Position numbers and translations under genes: made by a program
Assembly (NCBI RefSeq): GCF_017744155.1
Contig: NZ_JAGHQT010000008.1
Coordinates: 1 to 64,000, forward strand
Origin: Endozoicomonas sp. G2_1
GTDB taxonomy: Bacteria > Pseudomonadota > Gammaproteobacteria > Enterobacterales > Alteromonadaceae
Direction: 5' to 3'
DNA length: 64,000 nt
Notes under the pieces: model-generated
What the model saw: only the letters and a program-made list of their open reading frames with translations
Databases searched by the model: none
What the model was told of the DNA's origin: nothing
Part shown: piece after piece, positions 50,191-59,484 of the stretch
Layout of the letters: every line of letters starts with the position of its first letter
Numbering within the stretch: the first letter of the stretch is position 1

Positions 50191-51225
50191 ATGGGACTTT
50201 TTGAACGCTACCTGTCGGTTTGGGTTGCCATCGCCATCATCGCAGGGGTTGGTCTTGGCATTGTTATGCCAGACGCCTTTGCCGCTATTGCCAAACTAGA
50301 ATACGCCCACGTTAACCTTTTGGTTGCGGTATTAATTTGGTTAATGATTTATCCAATGATGATTCAAATTGACTTTTCATCATTGAAAGATGTTGGTAAA
50401 AAGCCAAAAGGTTTATTGCTCACCCTAGTCGTCAACTGGTTGATTAAGCCATTTTCAATGGCTGTACTCGGTTGGTTATTTTTCAAAGGCATTTTTGCCG
50501 ACTGGGTTGATCCTCAATCGGCCAATGAATACATCGCAGGCATGATTTTACTGGGTGTTGCTCCCTGTACGGCGATGGTTTTTGTCTGGAGCCAAATGAC
50601 TAAAGGCGATGCTAACTACACCCTAGTGCAAGTGTCGATTAACGACATTATTATGATTTTTGCCTTTGCACCAATTACCGCGTTATTACTCGGTGTCAAC
50701 GATATTAACGTGCCTTGGCAAACGCTATTAACCTCAGTAGTACTCTACGTACTCCTGCCGCTAATCGCTGGTGCCTTAACTCGCAAACGCCTAGACAGCA
50801 ACAAGGGTAGCAACAAAGATAGCCACCAGCTAGATAACTTTGTCGGCAAATTAAAACCCTGGTCAATCATTGGTTTGCTCGCCACCGTGGTTTTACTCTT
50901 TGGTTTTCAAGCAGAAACTATTTTGGCCAAGCCACAAACCATTGTATTGATAGCCATTCCGCTATTGCTGCAAACTTACGGTATTTTTGCCATTGCTTAC
51001 TTTTTCGCACTGCGTTTAAATCTGCCTCACAACATTGCAGCACCCGCGTGTATGATTGGTACGTCAAACTTTTTTGAACTCGCCGTTGCTGTCGCAATTT
51101 CATTATTTGGCCTTCATTCAGGTGCGGCACTCGCCACCGTAGTCGGCGTGTTGGTTGAAGTACCAGTAATGTTGTCCTTGGTTTATTTTGCCAATCGCAC
51201 GCAACACTGGTTTGCCAAGGCTTAA
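50191..51225 (+). CDS. acr3: Arsenite efflux transporter, ACR3 family
   Basis: 344 residues, ten membrane segments. The ACR3 signature includes the essential cysteine in [15 protein letters not shown], ending [21 protein letters not shown] and the later [22 protein letters not shown]. It exports As(III) from the cytoplasm. AGAGA lies 7 bases before the ATG. It ends the ars operon and converges on ogt with no clear terminator. Confidence 0.95.
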   Translation: MGLFERYLSVWVAIAIIAGVGLGIVMPDAFAAIAKLEYAHVNLLVAVLIWLMIYPMMIQIDFSSLKDVGKKPKGLLLTLVVNWLIKPFSMAVLGWLFFKGIFADWVDPQSANEYIAGMILLGVAPCTAMVFVWSQMTKGDANYTLVQVSINDIIMIFAFAPITALLLGVNDINVPWQTLLTSVVLYVLLPLIAGALTRKRLDSNKGSNKDSHQLDNFVGKLKPWSIIGLLATVVLLFGFQAETILAKPQTIVLIAIPLLLQTYGIFAIAYFFALRLNLPHNIAAPACMIGTSNFFELAVAVAISLFGLHSGAALATVVGVLVEVPVMLSLVYFANRTQHWFAKA

Positions 51226-51240
51226 CAAAATCAGCTGTGC

Positions 51241-51768
51241 TTATTCAGTTGCAATTAATTCACTAAACAAGCTTGATTCAAGCGCCAGCAACTTTTGCTT
51301 GGCGCTCAAACCTCCCGCGTAGCCCACTAAACTGCCGTCGCGGCCAATAATGCGATGACACGGGACAATAATCGACATGCCATTGGCACCGTTAGCATTG
51401 GCAACCGCGCGCACTAATTTGCTGTCGCCGAGTTTTTTCGCCAAGGTTGAATAACTGGCCGTTTCACCGTATTCAATGGTTTGCAGCACTCGCCAAACAC
51501 TTTGCTGAAACTCAGTGCCGGCGAACACCAGTGGTAAGTCAAACTGCTTGCGCTCAGCGAGAAAGTACTCTTGCAATTGCAATCTCGCTTCTTTAATAAC
51601 AGCGTCATCACGCTCAATAAAATCAGCCTTAAAATATTTCTTCAAGCGATTATCAACGCGATCGCGTTGTTTGCGATAACGCCAATCGGCCAAGCAAAGT
51701 TTGCCGTTAAAGCTGGCCAAAATCATTTCGCCTACTGGCGTTTGAAAATACTGATAGTGAATATTCAT
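51241..51768 (-). CDS. ogt: Methylated-DNA-protein-cysteine methyltransferase
   Basis: 175 residues from the ATG at 51768 (frame runs on to 51819, overlapping the upstream gene's end). The active-site cysteine is in SIIVPCHRIIGRDG and the DNA-binding helix is TASYSTLAKKLGDSKLVRAV. It repairs O6-alkylguanine by taking the alkyl group onto itself. Length and the short N-terminal domain fit Ogt rather than the Ada fusion. It follows the MBL hydrolase gene with a 45-base gap. Confidence 0.92.
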   Translation of the reverse strand: MNIHYQYFQTPVGEMILASFNGKLCLADWRYRKQRDRVDNRLKKYFKADFIERDDAVIKEARLQLQEYFLAERKQFDLPLVFAGTEFQQSVWRVLQTIEYGETASYSTLAKKLGDSKLVRAVANANGANGMSIIVPCHRIIGRDGSLVGYAGGLSAKQKLLALESSLFSELIATE

Positions 51769-51812
51769 TGTTTTTAAAGGTCGAGTTATAAGTCGCTCAT
51801 GTTCAGTCGAGC

Positions 51813-52844
51813 TTACCAAATATCAGCTAACGGCAATACTTCACCGTGCTCAACTGTGATAAAACTGCCCGCTGGCACCTGATATTTTGCCTTAGCTTGC
51901 GCTAAGTCTTTTGGCGGCTGATCCATTGGTTCATCGGTCAAAATAAAACTACCCCAGTGCATTGCTACCGAGAATTTAGAATTGACATCAAGGTGGATTT
52001 TCACCGCTTCTTCTGGGTTCACGTGAACGTCGCGCATAAACCAACGTGGCTCGTATGCACCAATGGGAATCAGCGAAACATCGAATTCGCCAAAGCGTTT
52101 ACCAATATCGTTAAAATCATCAGAGTAGCCAGTATCACCAGCAAAGAAAAAACGCTTACCTTGTTCGTCTTCAGACTCCGCAGGTGCTTCCATTACCCAA
52201 CCTGCCCACAAGGTATTGTTTTGCACAATACCGCGACCACTAAAGTGTTGTACGGGTACAGCGGTAAAAGTCCAGCCCTGATAATCTGCGGTTTGCCACC
52301 AATCGAGTTCAACCCAGTTATCTATACCTAATTTACTCAACCAACGACCTAGTTTTAGCGGCACAACAAACATCGGTGGCTGATCTTTTTGCTTCTGCCA
52401 CAGTGTTAATACTGAATCGCGATCGAGGTGATCGTAATGATCGTGAGAAACGATCACGACATCGATATGCGGTAATTCTGCAATCGATATTGCCGCTTGT
52501 GTCGTGCGTTTAGGGCCAGCAAATTGAACAGGCGAAGCCCGATCTGAAAAGACAGGATCTGTTAACATGGTTAAACCCAAATGCTGAATCAAAAAGGTCG
52601 CGTGACCAATCCAAACCAGTTGGGAGTCTGGGTTTTCCACGTGCAATTGATGCCAGTCTTCGTCGACAATCGGCTGTTCAATGGCAGGCACTTTAGGACG
52701 ATTGAGCTGCCACTTTAAAACATTAAAAATACTAGTATGAGAACTACTTAGCTCAGTATTATTGCGAAAACAGCCATTATTTAAATGGTGTTTAGCCGAA
52801 GACTTTGACATATCACGAGACGAGTTAACCAACAGTGAAAGCAT
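51813..52844 (-). CDS. MBL-fold metallohydrolase (NAPE-PLD-like)
   Basis: Up to 343 residues. Metallo-beta-lactamase fold: metal-binding HDHYDHLD near residue 143, GHATFLIQ and LTDPVFSDRASP before it, FAGDTGYS and the late HWGSFILTDEPMDQPP. The N-terminal HHLNNGCFRNN stretch and the closing region place it with bacterial N-acylphosphatidylethanolamine phospholipase D-like proteins. Substrate unknown. The start is uncertain: ATG at 52844 or at 52811, neither with a ribosome binding site. Confidence 0.88.
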   Translation of the reverse strand: MLSLLVNSSRDMSKSSAKHHLNNGCFRNNTELSSSHTSIFNVLKWQLNRPKVPAIEQPIVDEDWHQLHVENPDSQLVWIGHATFLIQHLGLTMLTDPVFSDRASPVQFAGPKRTTQAAISIAELPHIDVVIVSHDHYDHLDRDSVLTLWQKQKDQPPMFVVPLKLGRWLSKLGIDNWVELDWWQTADYQGWTFTAVPVQHFSGRGIVQNNTLWAGWVMEAPAESEDEQGKRFFFAGDTGYSDDFNDIGKRFGEFDVSLIPIGAYEPRWFMRDVHVNPEEAVKIHLDVNSKFSVAMHWGSFILTDEPMDQPPKDLAQAKAKYQVPAGSFITVEHGEVLPLADIW

Positions 52845-52886
52845 TGTAGCACTGTGAAGTTTGGCTCCCTAATTGAAAATTTCGAT

Positions 52887-53324
52887 TTAGGGTACCAAGA
52901 CAATTGGCACACCAACTTGATGCGCAAGCTTGTTAGCGACACTGCCAAGTAAAATATCAGCAAGTCGAGAACGCCCTCTGCGCCCAACAAAGACCATGCT
53001 AGCGTGTTCAACCTTCACTTTTTCCAACAATACCTCAACAGGGTCGCCCCACAAGACTTCTGTACTCACATTAACTCCTAAATCTTGCGCATTACTCACC
53101 AGCGGAGCAAATATTTTCTGCTCAACACGGCTGTTTTCTTGCGCTTTTAACATTGGAGTTAACGCCAACCCTTCAACATTTATCGGTTGTAGTTCTAAGG
53201 CATCGATAACACTAATAAGTTTTACTTTAGCGCCAGCTTTGGCGGCTAAATGTATCGCTCTATTAGCGGCGCGTTCAGCCCATTCACTGCCATCAACCGC
53301 AACTAAATACAAAGACTTACTCAT
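52887..53324 (-). CDS. Universal stress protein (UspA family)
   Basis: 145 residues, single USP domain. It begins LYLVAVDGSEWAERAANRAI and carries the ATP-binding G-x2-G-x9-G(S/T) pattern as GRRGRSRLADILLGSVANK, so it is probably the nucleotide-binding type. GGAGG is 8 bases before the ATG. It stands alone between the MBL gene and norR. Confidence 0.92.
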   Translation of the reverse strand: MSKSLYLVAVDGSEWAERAANRAIHLAAKAGAKVKLISVIDALELQPINVEGLALTPMLKAQENSRVEQKIFAPLVSNAQDLGVNVSTEVLWGDPVEVLLEKVKVEHASMVFVGRRGRSRLADILLGSVANKLAHQVGVPIVLVP

Positions 53325-53479
53325 ATTGGGATCCTCCGTTATTCGCTACTCTTTTAATAGTATTGAATAACGCAAGACACGCCATATCAATCAACCTATT
53401 TCTAGATACAGATCAACTTTTTACTAACAATTTCTGAGTACAAAATAGCTGTTAAACGCATCGTTTTTTTAAACAGCAC

Positions 53480-55075
53480 TTAGCGAACAACTTTTTCAAC
53501 TTGCACACCGAGTCGTTTTGCCAAGCGCGTTAAATTGGCGCGGTCCATTTCTAAGAGTTTAGCGGCAGCACTCCAATTGCCATTGGCTTGAGTCAATGCT
53601 TGACGAATAAGCCGACGTTGAAAGTTGTCACTTGCGATGCGCAGGTTAATCGGCTGGTCGATTGAAAGTAATTCGCCAGTATTTTTGTTTTCAGCTGAGA
53701 GTTCACCGGCTGTTGTCACAGCATGCAATGCGCTTTCAGCCATTAAATCACAATCTGCGATACTAATACTGACAATAGTTTTTGGTGCGGTTCCTGAGCT
53801 GGCTTTGAGTGCCGCGCGACTCAACATATGCTCTAACTCACGAACATTGCCCGGCCATTGATATTGCTGTAGTGCCACTAATACTTGGTCACTGAGCTTT
53901 AGTTGTTGTAAGCCGAGCTTTCTTCTCAGCTTCTCAACGAAAAAACCCGCCAATAACTCAATATCACCTTGGCGCTCACGCAAGGCCGGTACCTGAATAG
54001 GGTAAACGTTAAGGCGATGGTACAAATCGGCGCGAAAGCGATCGGCTTGCACTTCAGTGGCGAGATCGCGGTTGGTCGCAGCAATCACTCGAACATCAAC
54101 TTTAGTCACTTGGTCTTGACCAACGGCCTGTATTTCGTTGCTCTGCAATGCGCGCAGCAATTTACTTTGCGCCACCAACGGCAATTCCCCTACTTCATCG
54201 AGAAACAAAGTGCCTCCATCAGCAATAGCAAATTTGCCCAATCGATTGCTGTCTGCGCCTGTGAATGCCCCTTTAACATGACCAAACAACTCACTTTCAA
54301 TTAAGTTTTCAGGTAAGGCCGCGCAGTTAACGTAAATAATTGGCTGTTGGTTTCGTCGCGATTGTTGATGAATACTGTGGGCAATGAGCTCTTTACCTGT
54401 ACCGCTTTCACCACTGATTAACACGGTATAGTCTGACGGTGCCACCAAACCAACTTCTTGTTTTAACTTGGTCATTACCGGGCTTTGCCCGAGCAATTGA
54501 TTTTGCTCCACTAAGGCATTGGCCTGACTTAGTGCCGCCATCACTTGCTGTGAGTGGTGGACATTGGTCTCGAGTAACTCTATCGTTAAGGCGGTATTTA
54601 AACTCACCGCCGCCAACGCCGAAATCACCTCAAGCGTTCGATTGGGTAAGTCGTCAAAAATATTTGGCGTTAAGCTGTCGAGGGTTAATACACCTATCAG
54701 CTGTTGGTCGAAATACAAAGGTAAGCCCATACAAGCGTGAACCGGTAAATCTCCTTCGCGGTCGATTAACAAGCCATCATATGGATCCGGCAGTGGGCAG
54801 TCGGCGGGAAAGCGCACCGGCTTGAGCGACTGACAAATTTGTTCAAAACGCGGGTGCTCTGTCACGACAAAGCGTCGTCCCAAGGTATCAGAGCTCAACC
54901 CTTGTTGCGCCAAAGGCACTAAAAACTCACCTTGCACCGCCAAGACAGCAACCGCTTCACAGGTAATCGCTTTACGCAGCGTGGTTAGCAGTTGATCAAA
55001 TCGATCATTGCTGGTCAGGCTACTTGCCAAATCCAGTGATAACTCAATTAGCGCTGTTGAACTAATCGCTTTCAT
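53480..55075 (-). CDS. norR: Nitric-oxide-responsive sigma-54 activator NorR
   Basis: 531 residues in three domains. GAF domain (1-180) with [13 protein letters not shown] and LPDPYDGLL, which match E. coli NorR closely; it carries the non-haem iron that binds NO. AAA+ domain with Walker [12 protein letters not shown], the sigma-54 contact loop GAFTGA, Walker [13 protein letters not shown] and arginine-finger region. C-terminal Fis-type helix-turn-helix ([20 protein letters not shown]). The frame opens with a GTG at 55084; the ATG at 55075 gives the family start. It is divergent from the NO-detoxification operon whose promoter it should drive. Confidence 0.94.
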   Translation of the reverse strand: MKAISSTALIELSLDLASSLTSNDRFDQLLTTLRKAITCEAVAVLAVQGEFLVPLAQQGLSSDTLGRRFVVTEHPRFEQICQSLKPVRFPADCPLPDPYDGLLIDREGDLPVHACMGLPLYFDQQLIGVLTLDSLTPNIFDDLPNRTLEVISALAAVSLNTALTIELLETNVHHSQQVMAALSQANALVEQNQLLGQSPVMTKLKQEVGLVAPSDYTVLISGESGTGKELIAHSIHQQSRRNQQPIIYVNCAALPENLIESELFGHVKGAFTGADSNRLGKFAIADGGTLFLDEVGELPLVAQSKLLRALQSNEIQAVGQDQVTKVDVRVIAATNRDLATEVQADRFRADLYHRLNVYPIQVPALRERQGDIELLAGFFVEKLRRKLGLQQLKLSDQVLVALQQYQWPGNVRELEHMLSRAALKASSGTAPKTIVSISIADCDLMAESALHAVTTAGELSAENKNTGELLSIDQPINLRIASDNFQRRLIRQALTQANGNWSAAAKLLEMDRANLTRLAKRLGVQVEKVVR

Positions 55076-55110
55076 AACAACCACTGCTCTATTTAAAAAA
55101 CATCAATAGA

Positions 55111-55121
55111 GTCATTATGAC
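55111..55121. promoter_or_regulatory. NorR-type enhancer site 1
   Basis: GTCATTATGAC, a perfect match to the GT-N7-AC pattern with the inner TCA-N3-TGA reported for E. coli NorR sites. It lies 36 bases upstream of norR's start codon and about 80 bases from the -24 element of the divergent operon. Confidence 0.78.
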
Positions 55122-55136
55122 ACATAAAATATATAG

Positions 55137-55147
55137 GTCAAAATGAC
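55137..55147. promoter_or_regulatory. NorR-type enhancer site 2
   Basis: GTCAAAATGAC, a second GT-N7-AC site of the same form, 26 bases after site 1. The third site of the E. coli arrangement was not found. Confidence 0.78.
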
Positions 55148-55201
55148 TCAAAAACATCACTAAAAACCAATAACCAATTGAAATTTTTAAAAAATAAATT
55201 T

Positions 55202-55217
55202 TGGCACTGTAATTGTA
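55202..55217 (+). promoter_or_regulatory. Sigma-54 promoter of the nitric-oxide detoxification operon
   Basis: TGGCAC (55202-55207), 5 bases, TTGTA (55213-55217): the -24/-12 pattern of sigma-54 promoters with one change at the -12 box (TTGTA for TTGCA). It sits downstream of the two NorR sites and upstream of the small membrane protein gene. Confidence 0.82.
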
Positions 55218-55303
55218 AATGTACTTGCAAGATAGCAGGTACGTTAAGTGATTGAACGTACTTGATATCACCAATTAATTTTTAACGATAAGGCTGTGCG
55301 TTA

Positions 55304-55591
55304 ATGCTTAGTAATACTCAAGTTAGTCACCAAACCAACTCTCTGTTGTCGTCAAATGAGATCGAACAACAGACCTTACAGCGTCATGTCAGTATCGGTA
55401 ATCAATTAATGATTTGTTCGTTGGTCATTGTCACCCTGTGCCTGTTGATTAGTTTTGGCTTTGAACAATATTTCACACTTGCTCAACAAGTCGCAGCTCA
55501 TATCAGCACTATTGTGTTTGCTGGCTTATTCAAGCTTGGCTATGTGGTGAGATGTGTTGGCCTGCACGGGCTTGGTTATCAAAACTTTTAA
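55304..55591 (+). CDS. Small membrane protein in the NorR-controlled operon
   Basis: 95 residues, not recognised. A polar N-terminus of about 30 residues, then a membrane segment (LMICSLVIVTLCLLISFGF, about 36-54) and a second, weaker one (AAHISTIVFAGLFKLGYVV). It is the first gene after the sigma-54 promoter and 20 bases before nnrS, so it belongs to the nitric-oxide response. The ribosome binding site is weak. Confidence 0.8.
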   Translation: MLSNTQVSHQTNSLLSSNEIEQQTLQRHVSIGNQLMICSLVIVTLCLLISFGFEQYFTLAQQVAAHISTIVFAGLFKLGYVVRCVGLHGLGYQNF

Positions 55592-55611
55592 TCTATTTTT
55601 GTGAATAAATC

Positions 55612-56823
55612 ATGTTAAATATTTCAGAACCAGCACCCGTTAGACAAGCAAACAGCTTTTTTAACAGTACTTTTGAGCTCGCTTTTCGGCCTTATTTCTT
55701 GCTTGCTTCAGCAAGCTCGGTAATAGCACTTTCCCTTTGGTTACTGGTGTTAAGCGGCTACGTTAGCTTTTCCACGACCGGGCTTTCAGCTGTTAACTGG
55801 CATATCCACGAAATGCTGTTTGGCTACGGCGCTGCTATTGCGGTTGGTTTTATTCTAACCGCGGTACAAACCTGGACTGGGCAAGCAAGTATCTCTGGGA
55901 AACCCTTGGCAGCCTTAGTGTTAATTTGGTGCTTAATTCGCTTGGCGATTTGGCTAAATACTTCAACAACGGTGCAAGTTGCTATTGGCTTACAAAGTTT
56001 GTGGTGGCTAAGCGCAATAATTTGCTACGGCCGTCTGGTTTTTATCTCTAAAAATAAGCGCAATTACTTGTTTGTGCCTCTGCTTACCCTACTGGGCTTG
56101 GCTAATGTGGCGATGTTATGGGCAGATATCTCTGATAACACAGACATCGCATTACATATCGGTCGTTCCGCAGTGCTGCTATTTACGATTTTGATGTCGA
56201 TTGTCGGTGGTCGAGTCATTCCTTTTTTCACGGTTAGAGGTGCCAATACAGCGCCGATAACAACTAAGCCCGTACTTGAGTGGGGACTTCTATTCAGTTC
56301 GATTATTGCCGTTACCAGCTTTATTAGTAGCCCCTTTATTCAATTACCTTATACCCCTGGTACCCTGATGATATTAGTGGCGAGCTTGCATTTAATTCGA
56401 CTAAGCTTTTGGCGGACAACAGCAACTTTTGCAGTGTCTTTATTGTGGTCACTACATATCGCTTATCTGTTAATGGCAATAGGCTTATTACTTTTGGGCG
56501 TCAGCTATTTCACCACAGCCATTAGTTTCAGCGCGGCGCTTCACCTAATTACGATAGGCGGCCTTGGTTTAATGACACTGGCAATGATGAGCCGAGTGTC
56601 GTTAGGACACACAGGCAGAGCCTTAGACACTCGCAAAATAGTCAACTGGGCCTTTATCTCAATGATCGCTGCTGCGATCAGTCGCGCAGTGCTTATCTAC
56701 TGGCTATCACCAGTAACTGCATGGACCCTCAGCGCCTTGCTGTGGCTCATTGCCACGCTAATTTTTTTAATCGTTTACTGGCCAATACTAACCAGCCCGC
56801 GCCAGCAAAAACTTCCTTATTAA
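55612..56823 (+). CDS. nnrS: NnrS family membrane protein
   Basis: 403 residues, about twelve membrane helices. N-terminal FELAFRPYFLLASASSVIA and the haem/copper-binding-like HIHEMLFGYGAAIAVGFILTA region (seen here as NWHIHEMLFGYGAA) are NnrS hallmarks, with IVGGRVIPFFT and HLITIGGLGLMTLAMMSR further on. NnrS lessens NO stress by keeping iron-dinitrosyl complexes low. It lies between the small membrane protein and hmp in one operon. Confidence 0.93.
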   Translation: MLNISEPAPVRQANSFFNSTFELAFRPYFLLASASSVIALSLWLLVLSGYVSFSTTGLSAVNWHIHEMLFGYGAAIAVGFILTAVQTWTGQASISGKPLAALVLIWCLIRLAIWLNTSTTVQVAIGLQSLWWLSAIICYGRLVFISKNKRNYLFVPLLTLLGLANVAMLWADISDNTDIALHIGRSAVLLFTILMSIVGGRVIPFFTVRGANTAPITTKPVLEWGLLFSSIIAVTSFISSPFIQLPYTPGTLMILVASLHLIRLSFWRTTATFAVSLLWSLHIAYLLMAIGLLLLGVSYFTTAISFSAALHLITIGGLGLMTLAMMSRVSLGHTGRALDTRKIVNWAFISMIAAAISRAVLIYWLSPVTAWTLSALLWLIATLIFLIVYWPILTSPRQQKLPY

Positions 56824-56850
56824 CCGCAAACAACCTCACTGGAGTATTAA

Positions 56851-58077
56851 ATGTTATCAACCCAAGATATCGCGATTGTTAAAAGTACTGTGCCATTGCT
56901 TGAACAAGGTGGCAGCGCCATTACTCAGCACTTTTACCAACGTATGTTTCGCCACAACCCTGAGCTCAATGATATCTTTAACATGAGTAATCAACACACT
57001 GGCCGTCAAGTTGAGGCGCTGTTCCAAGCCATTGCTGCCTATGCGCAAAACATCGATAACCTAGCGGTTTTACAGCACATGGTTGAGCGCATTGCTCATA
57101 AACACACAAGTTTTCACATCAAGCCTGACGACTACAAGATTGTTGGTCACCACTTGATAGAAACTTTACGCGAATTATTACCCGAGCAATTTACCGAACA
57201 AGTTGAACGAGCGTGGGGCAATGCTTATCAAGTACTGGCTAATATCTTCATCAATCGCGAAGAGCAGCTATACAGCACACGCGAGCAAAGCCAAGGGGGT
57301 TGGCGTGGCAAACGGGCTTTTGCATTAGTTGAAAAAACGCCAGAGTCTGAACTAGTCACTAGCTTCGTGTTTAAACCGATTGATTGTCAGCCAGTACTCG
57401 ATTACGCCGCGGGTCAATATCTGGGCATAGAATTAAAGCCTGTAGGCAATCAATACAATGAAATTCGTCAATACTCATTGTCGACTATTCCTAATGGCGA
57501 AAGTTATCGAATTTCAGTTAAACGGGAAACCGGCAAACACCAAGGAGTGATGTCGAACTACTTGCACGATCAGCTTAACGTTGGCGATCTCGTCGACTTA
57601 CACGCACCAACGGGGGATTTTTTCCTTGAGCCAGTGGCCAATCGCGCCCCCGCACCTATTGTCTTAATTTCTGCTGGTGTTGGTGTTACGCCAATGCAAG
57701 CAATGCTTGAACAACTCAACGCAGAAGCCAACAAAACCGGTGATGATAAACCTCAAGTTCACTACTTACACGCCTGCGTAAACAGTAAGCAACACAGCTT
57801 TAAAGGGCGCAGCTTAGAGATTTGTCAGCAGCAGCAATGGCCGCTACACACTTGGTATCAAGAAGCTGACACAATTGAGCAACAAAGCGATCAATACGAG
57901 CGTGTTTACCAAGGTTTTATCGACTTTGAACAGGCAAAACTACCACTGCAAAGCGGCCATTTCTACCTGTGTGGTCCCATCGGGTTTATGCGTTTTGCAA
58001 AACAAGCACTACTGACACTTGGCGTAGATGGACAGCGCATTCACTACGAAGTATTTGGCCCGCACGCAGATTTATAA
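56851..58077 (+). CDS. hmp: Nitric oxide dioxygenase (flavohaemoglobin)
   Basis: 408 residues. Globin domain (1-145) beginning LSTQDIAIVKSTVPLLEQGG, with the proximal histidine region VERIAHKHTSFHI; FAD domain with QYLGIELKP and RQYSLST; NAD domain with LISAGVGVTPM, FYLCGPIGFM and the ending YEVFGPHADL. It turns NO plus O2 into nitrate. GGAG lies 8 bases before the ATG; the gap after nnrS is 27 bases. Confidence 0.97.
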   Translation: MLSTQDIAIVKSTVPLLEQGGSAITQHFYQRMFRHNPELNDIFNMSNQHTGRQVEALFQAIAAYAQNIDNLAVLQHMVERIAHKHTSFHIKPDDYKIVGHHLIETLRELLPEQFTEQVERAWGNAYQVLANIFINREEQLYSTREQSQGGWRGKRAFALVEKTPESELVTSFVFKPIDCQPVLDYAAGQYLGIELKPVGNQYNEIRQYSLSTIPNGESYRISVKRETGKHQGVMSNYLHDQLNVGDLVDLHAPTGDFFLEPVANRAPAPIVLISAGVGVTPMQAMLEQLNAEANKTGDDKPQVHYLHACVNSKQHSFKGRSLEICQQQQWPLHTWYQEADTIEQQSDQYERVYQGFIDFEQAKLPLQSGHFYLCGPIGFMRFAKQALLTLGVDGQRIHYEVFGPHADL

Positions 58078-58091
58078 TCGCTGCACTACTA

Positions 58092-58799
58092 TCAGCAAGG
58101 AGGCTGTTCTGTGCGATTTCGGCTGAGCAGCGATAACATGATCGCAGCGCCTAAGCCAGTAGTACCGAGCACCATTGTCATGATCATAATTTGATAGCGC
58201 ACAGCTATTAACGGCGACACACCAGAGAGAATTTGTCCGGTCATCATCCCCGGTAAGGCGACTAAGCCCACCGCGAGCAAGCCGTTTATTTGTGGGATCA
58301 TAGCAGCGTGAAATGCGGTTAACCTCGCTTTATCATAGGGCTTTTCATCAGTTAACTCTGAATGAAAGCGTTCAGCCGCTAAACTAATCGCATTCATGGT
58401 ATTAGCCAAATACATACCTGCGAGCGGGATCAGTAACTGTGGCTCAAACCAAACATCTACCCGCAAAACCAATAACAAAGAAATCACCAAATGTAAGCCC
58501 ACAGATATCACTAGTGCTGTTACCGCTGGCACTAAGTAACCGCGGTAGTGACGAACAGGCCGAATCGCAATCCAAGCAGCTACCACTAACATCAAGGAAA
58601 CAATGATTAAACTCAGCCACGGTGAAGGCTTGGCAAAAATACTAACCAAGACATAACCAACGGCAATTAGCTGCACCGCCATCCGTCCAGAAGCATAAAA
58701 TACCTCGCTCGGTTTGCCTTGCCAACGCCAATAAATGGCAGCCACCAAGACAACGGGAATTGCACACCAAGCCAAGTCGAACCATGAAATAGTTGTCAT
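58092..58799 (-). CDS. FetB-like (UPF0014) ABC transporter permease
   Basis: 235 residues with about six membrane segments. LLIPLAGMYLANTMNAISLAAERF and ALPGMMTGQILSGVSPLIAVRYQIMIM are signatures of the FetB/YbbM permease, which with the ATPase FetA exports iron in E. coli under oxidative stress. The FetA gene is not beside it: upstream lies the divergent yjbQ remnant and downstream the convergent hmp, so its ATPase must be coded elsewhere, if present. Confidence 0.85.
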   Translation of the reverse strand: MTTISWFDLAWCAIPVVLVAAIYWRWQGKPSEVFYASGRMAVQLIAVGYVLVSIFAKPSPWLSLIIVSLMLVVAAWIAIRPVRHYRGYLVPAVTALVISVGLHLVISLLLVLRVDVWFEPQLLIPLAGMYLANTMNAISLAAERFHSELTDEKPYDKARLTAFHAAMIPQINGLLAVGLVALPGMMTGQILSGVSPLIAVRYQIMIMTMVLGTTGLGAAIMLSLLSRNRTEQPPC

Positions 58800-58874
58800 C
58801 GTTTTGCTCTATCAATCAACCTGATATAGTTGAGTTATAATTTAATTAAACCTTATTTCAGAACAAAAAAAACG

Positions 58875-59105
58875 ATGTGGCAACAAAAAACCATTCAGCT
58901 GAACGCGCGTAGCCGTGGCTTTCACTTAATCACTGACGAAATCGAACGAGCTCTACCTGAGTTAGCTGAAGTGGGTATTGGGATATTACACCTGTTTATT
59001 CAACATTCGTCGGCATCACTGACCATCAATGAAAATGCCGATCCAACCGTGCGCAACGATATGGAAAAACACTTTAATCAGTTTGTTGGGAGTAGTAAGA
59101 CCTAG
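58875..59105 (+). pseudogene. yjbQ: yjbQ, 5' fragment (disrupted)
   Basis: From the ATG at 58875, 71 residues match the start of YjbQ/UPF0047 proteins (secondary thiamine-phosphate synthase family): [37 protein letters not shown] and VRNDMEKHF. After about 59087 the match stops and five unrelated residues lead to a stop codon. Intact YjbQ is near 138 residues; the missing second half lies about 1.9 kb away at 60981-61133. The N-terminal piece lacks the conserved GTWQGI and EHR segments and is unlikely to fold normally. Confidence 0.88.
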
Positions 59106-59484
59106 GCTTTACAAACTTATACTTTTCTCTCTCTCGCCAATAAAATACAAGGTCTTGCCGAGTCCTCTTTAACTACTGTTCAAGCGCTTTAACCTACTGC
59201 TCTTGCTAGAATAATTTTTGATCGTAAACGTCATTGTTACTTTGGCATTTAACTCACTTACAAAGGCTACTGTTAGAGAGCTCTAACCGCTTCTCTATGC
59301 TCGCAACAAAATGACCTTTTCTGAAAGTGCGTAGGGACTGATATATTAAACTCTTCAGGAAATCTTTTGGCGCTTATTCTTTGCCTAGACACAAAGTTTA
59401 CAACTTATTTGTGTCTAGAAAAGTCGGGACGATTCAGGTAGCTTATAGTGTTAATATACTTTATTCATTGGATGGAGATAAGTC
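59106..59484. other. Noncoding start of the segment inserted in yjbQ
   Basis: About 380 AT-rich bases with no gene. A perfect 11-base inverted repeat, CTAGACACAAA (59385-59395) and TTTGTGTCTAG (59408-59418) with a 12-base loop, lies 67 bases before the next start codon; it may be an operator or a leader hairpin. A shorter stem, GTTAGA/TCTAAC, is at 59272-59287. Confidence 0.55.

Noticed and set aside
54439-54825. 128-residue frame antisense to norR
   Set aside because: Fully inside the well-conserved GAF/AAA+ part of norR; a shadow frame with no family resemblance.
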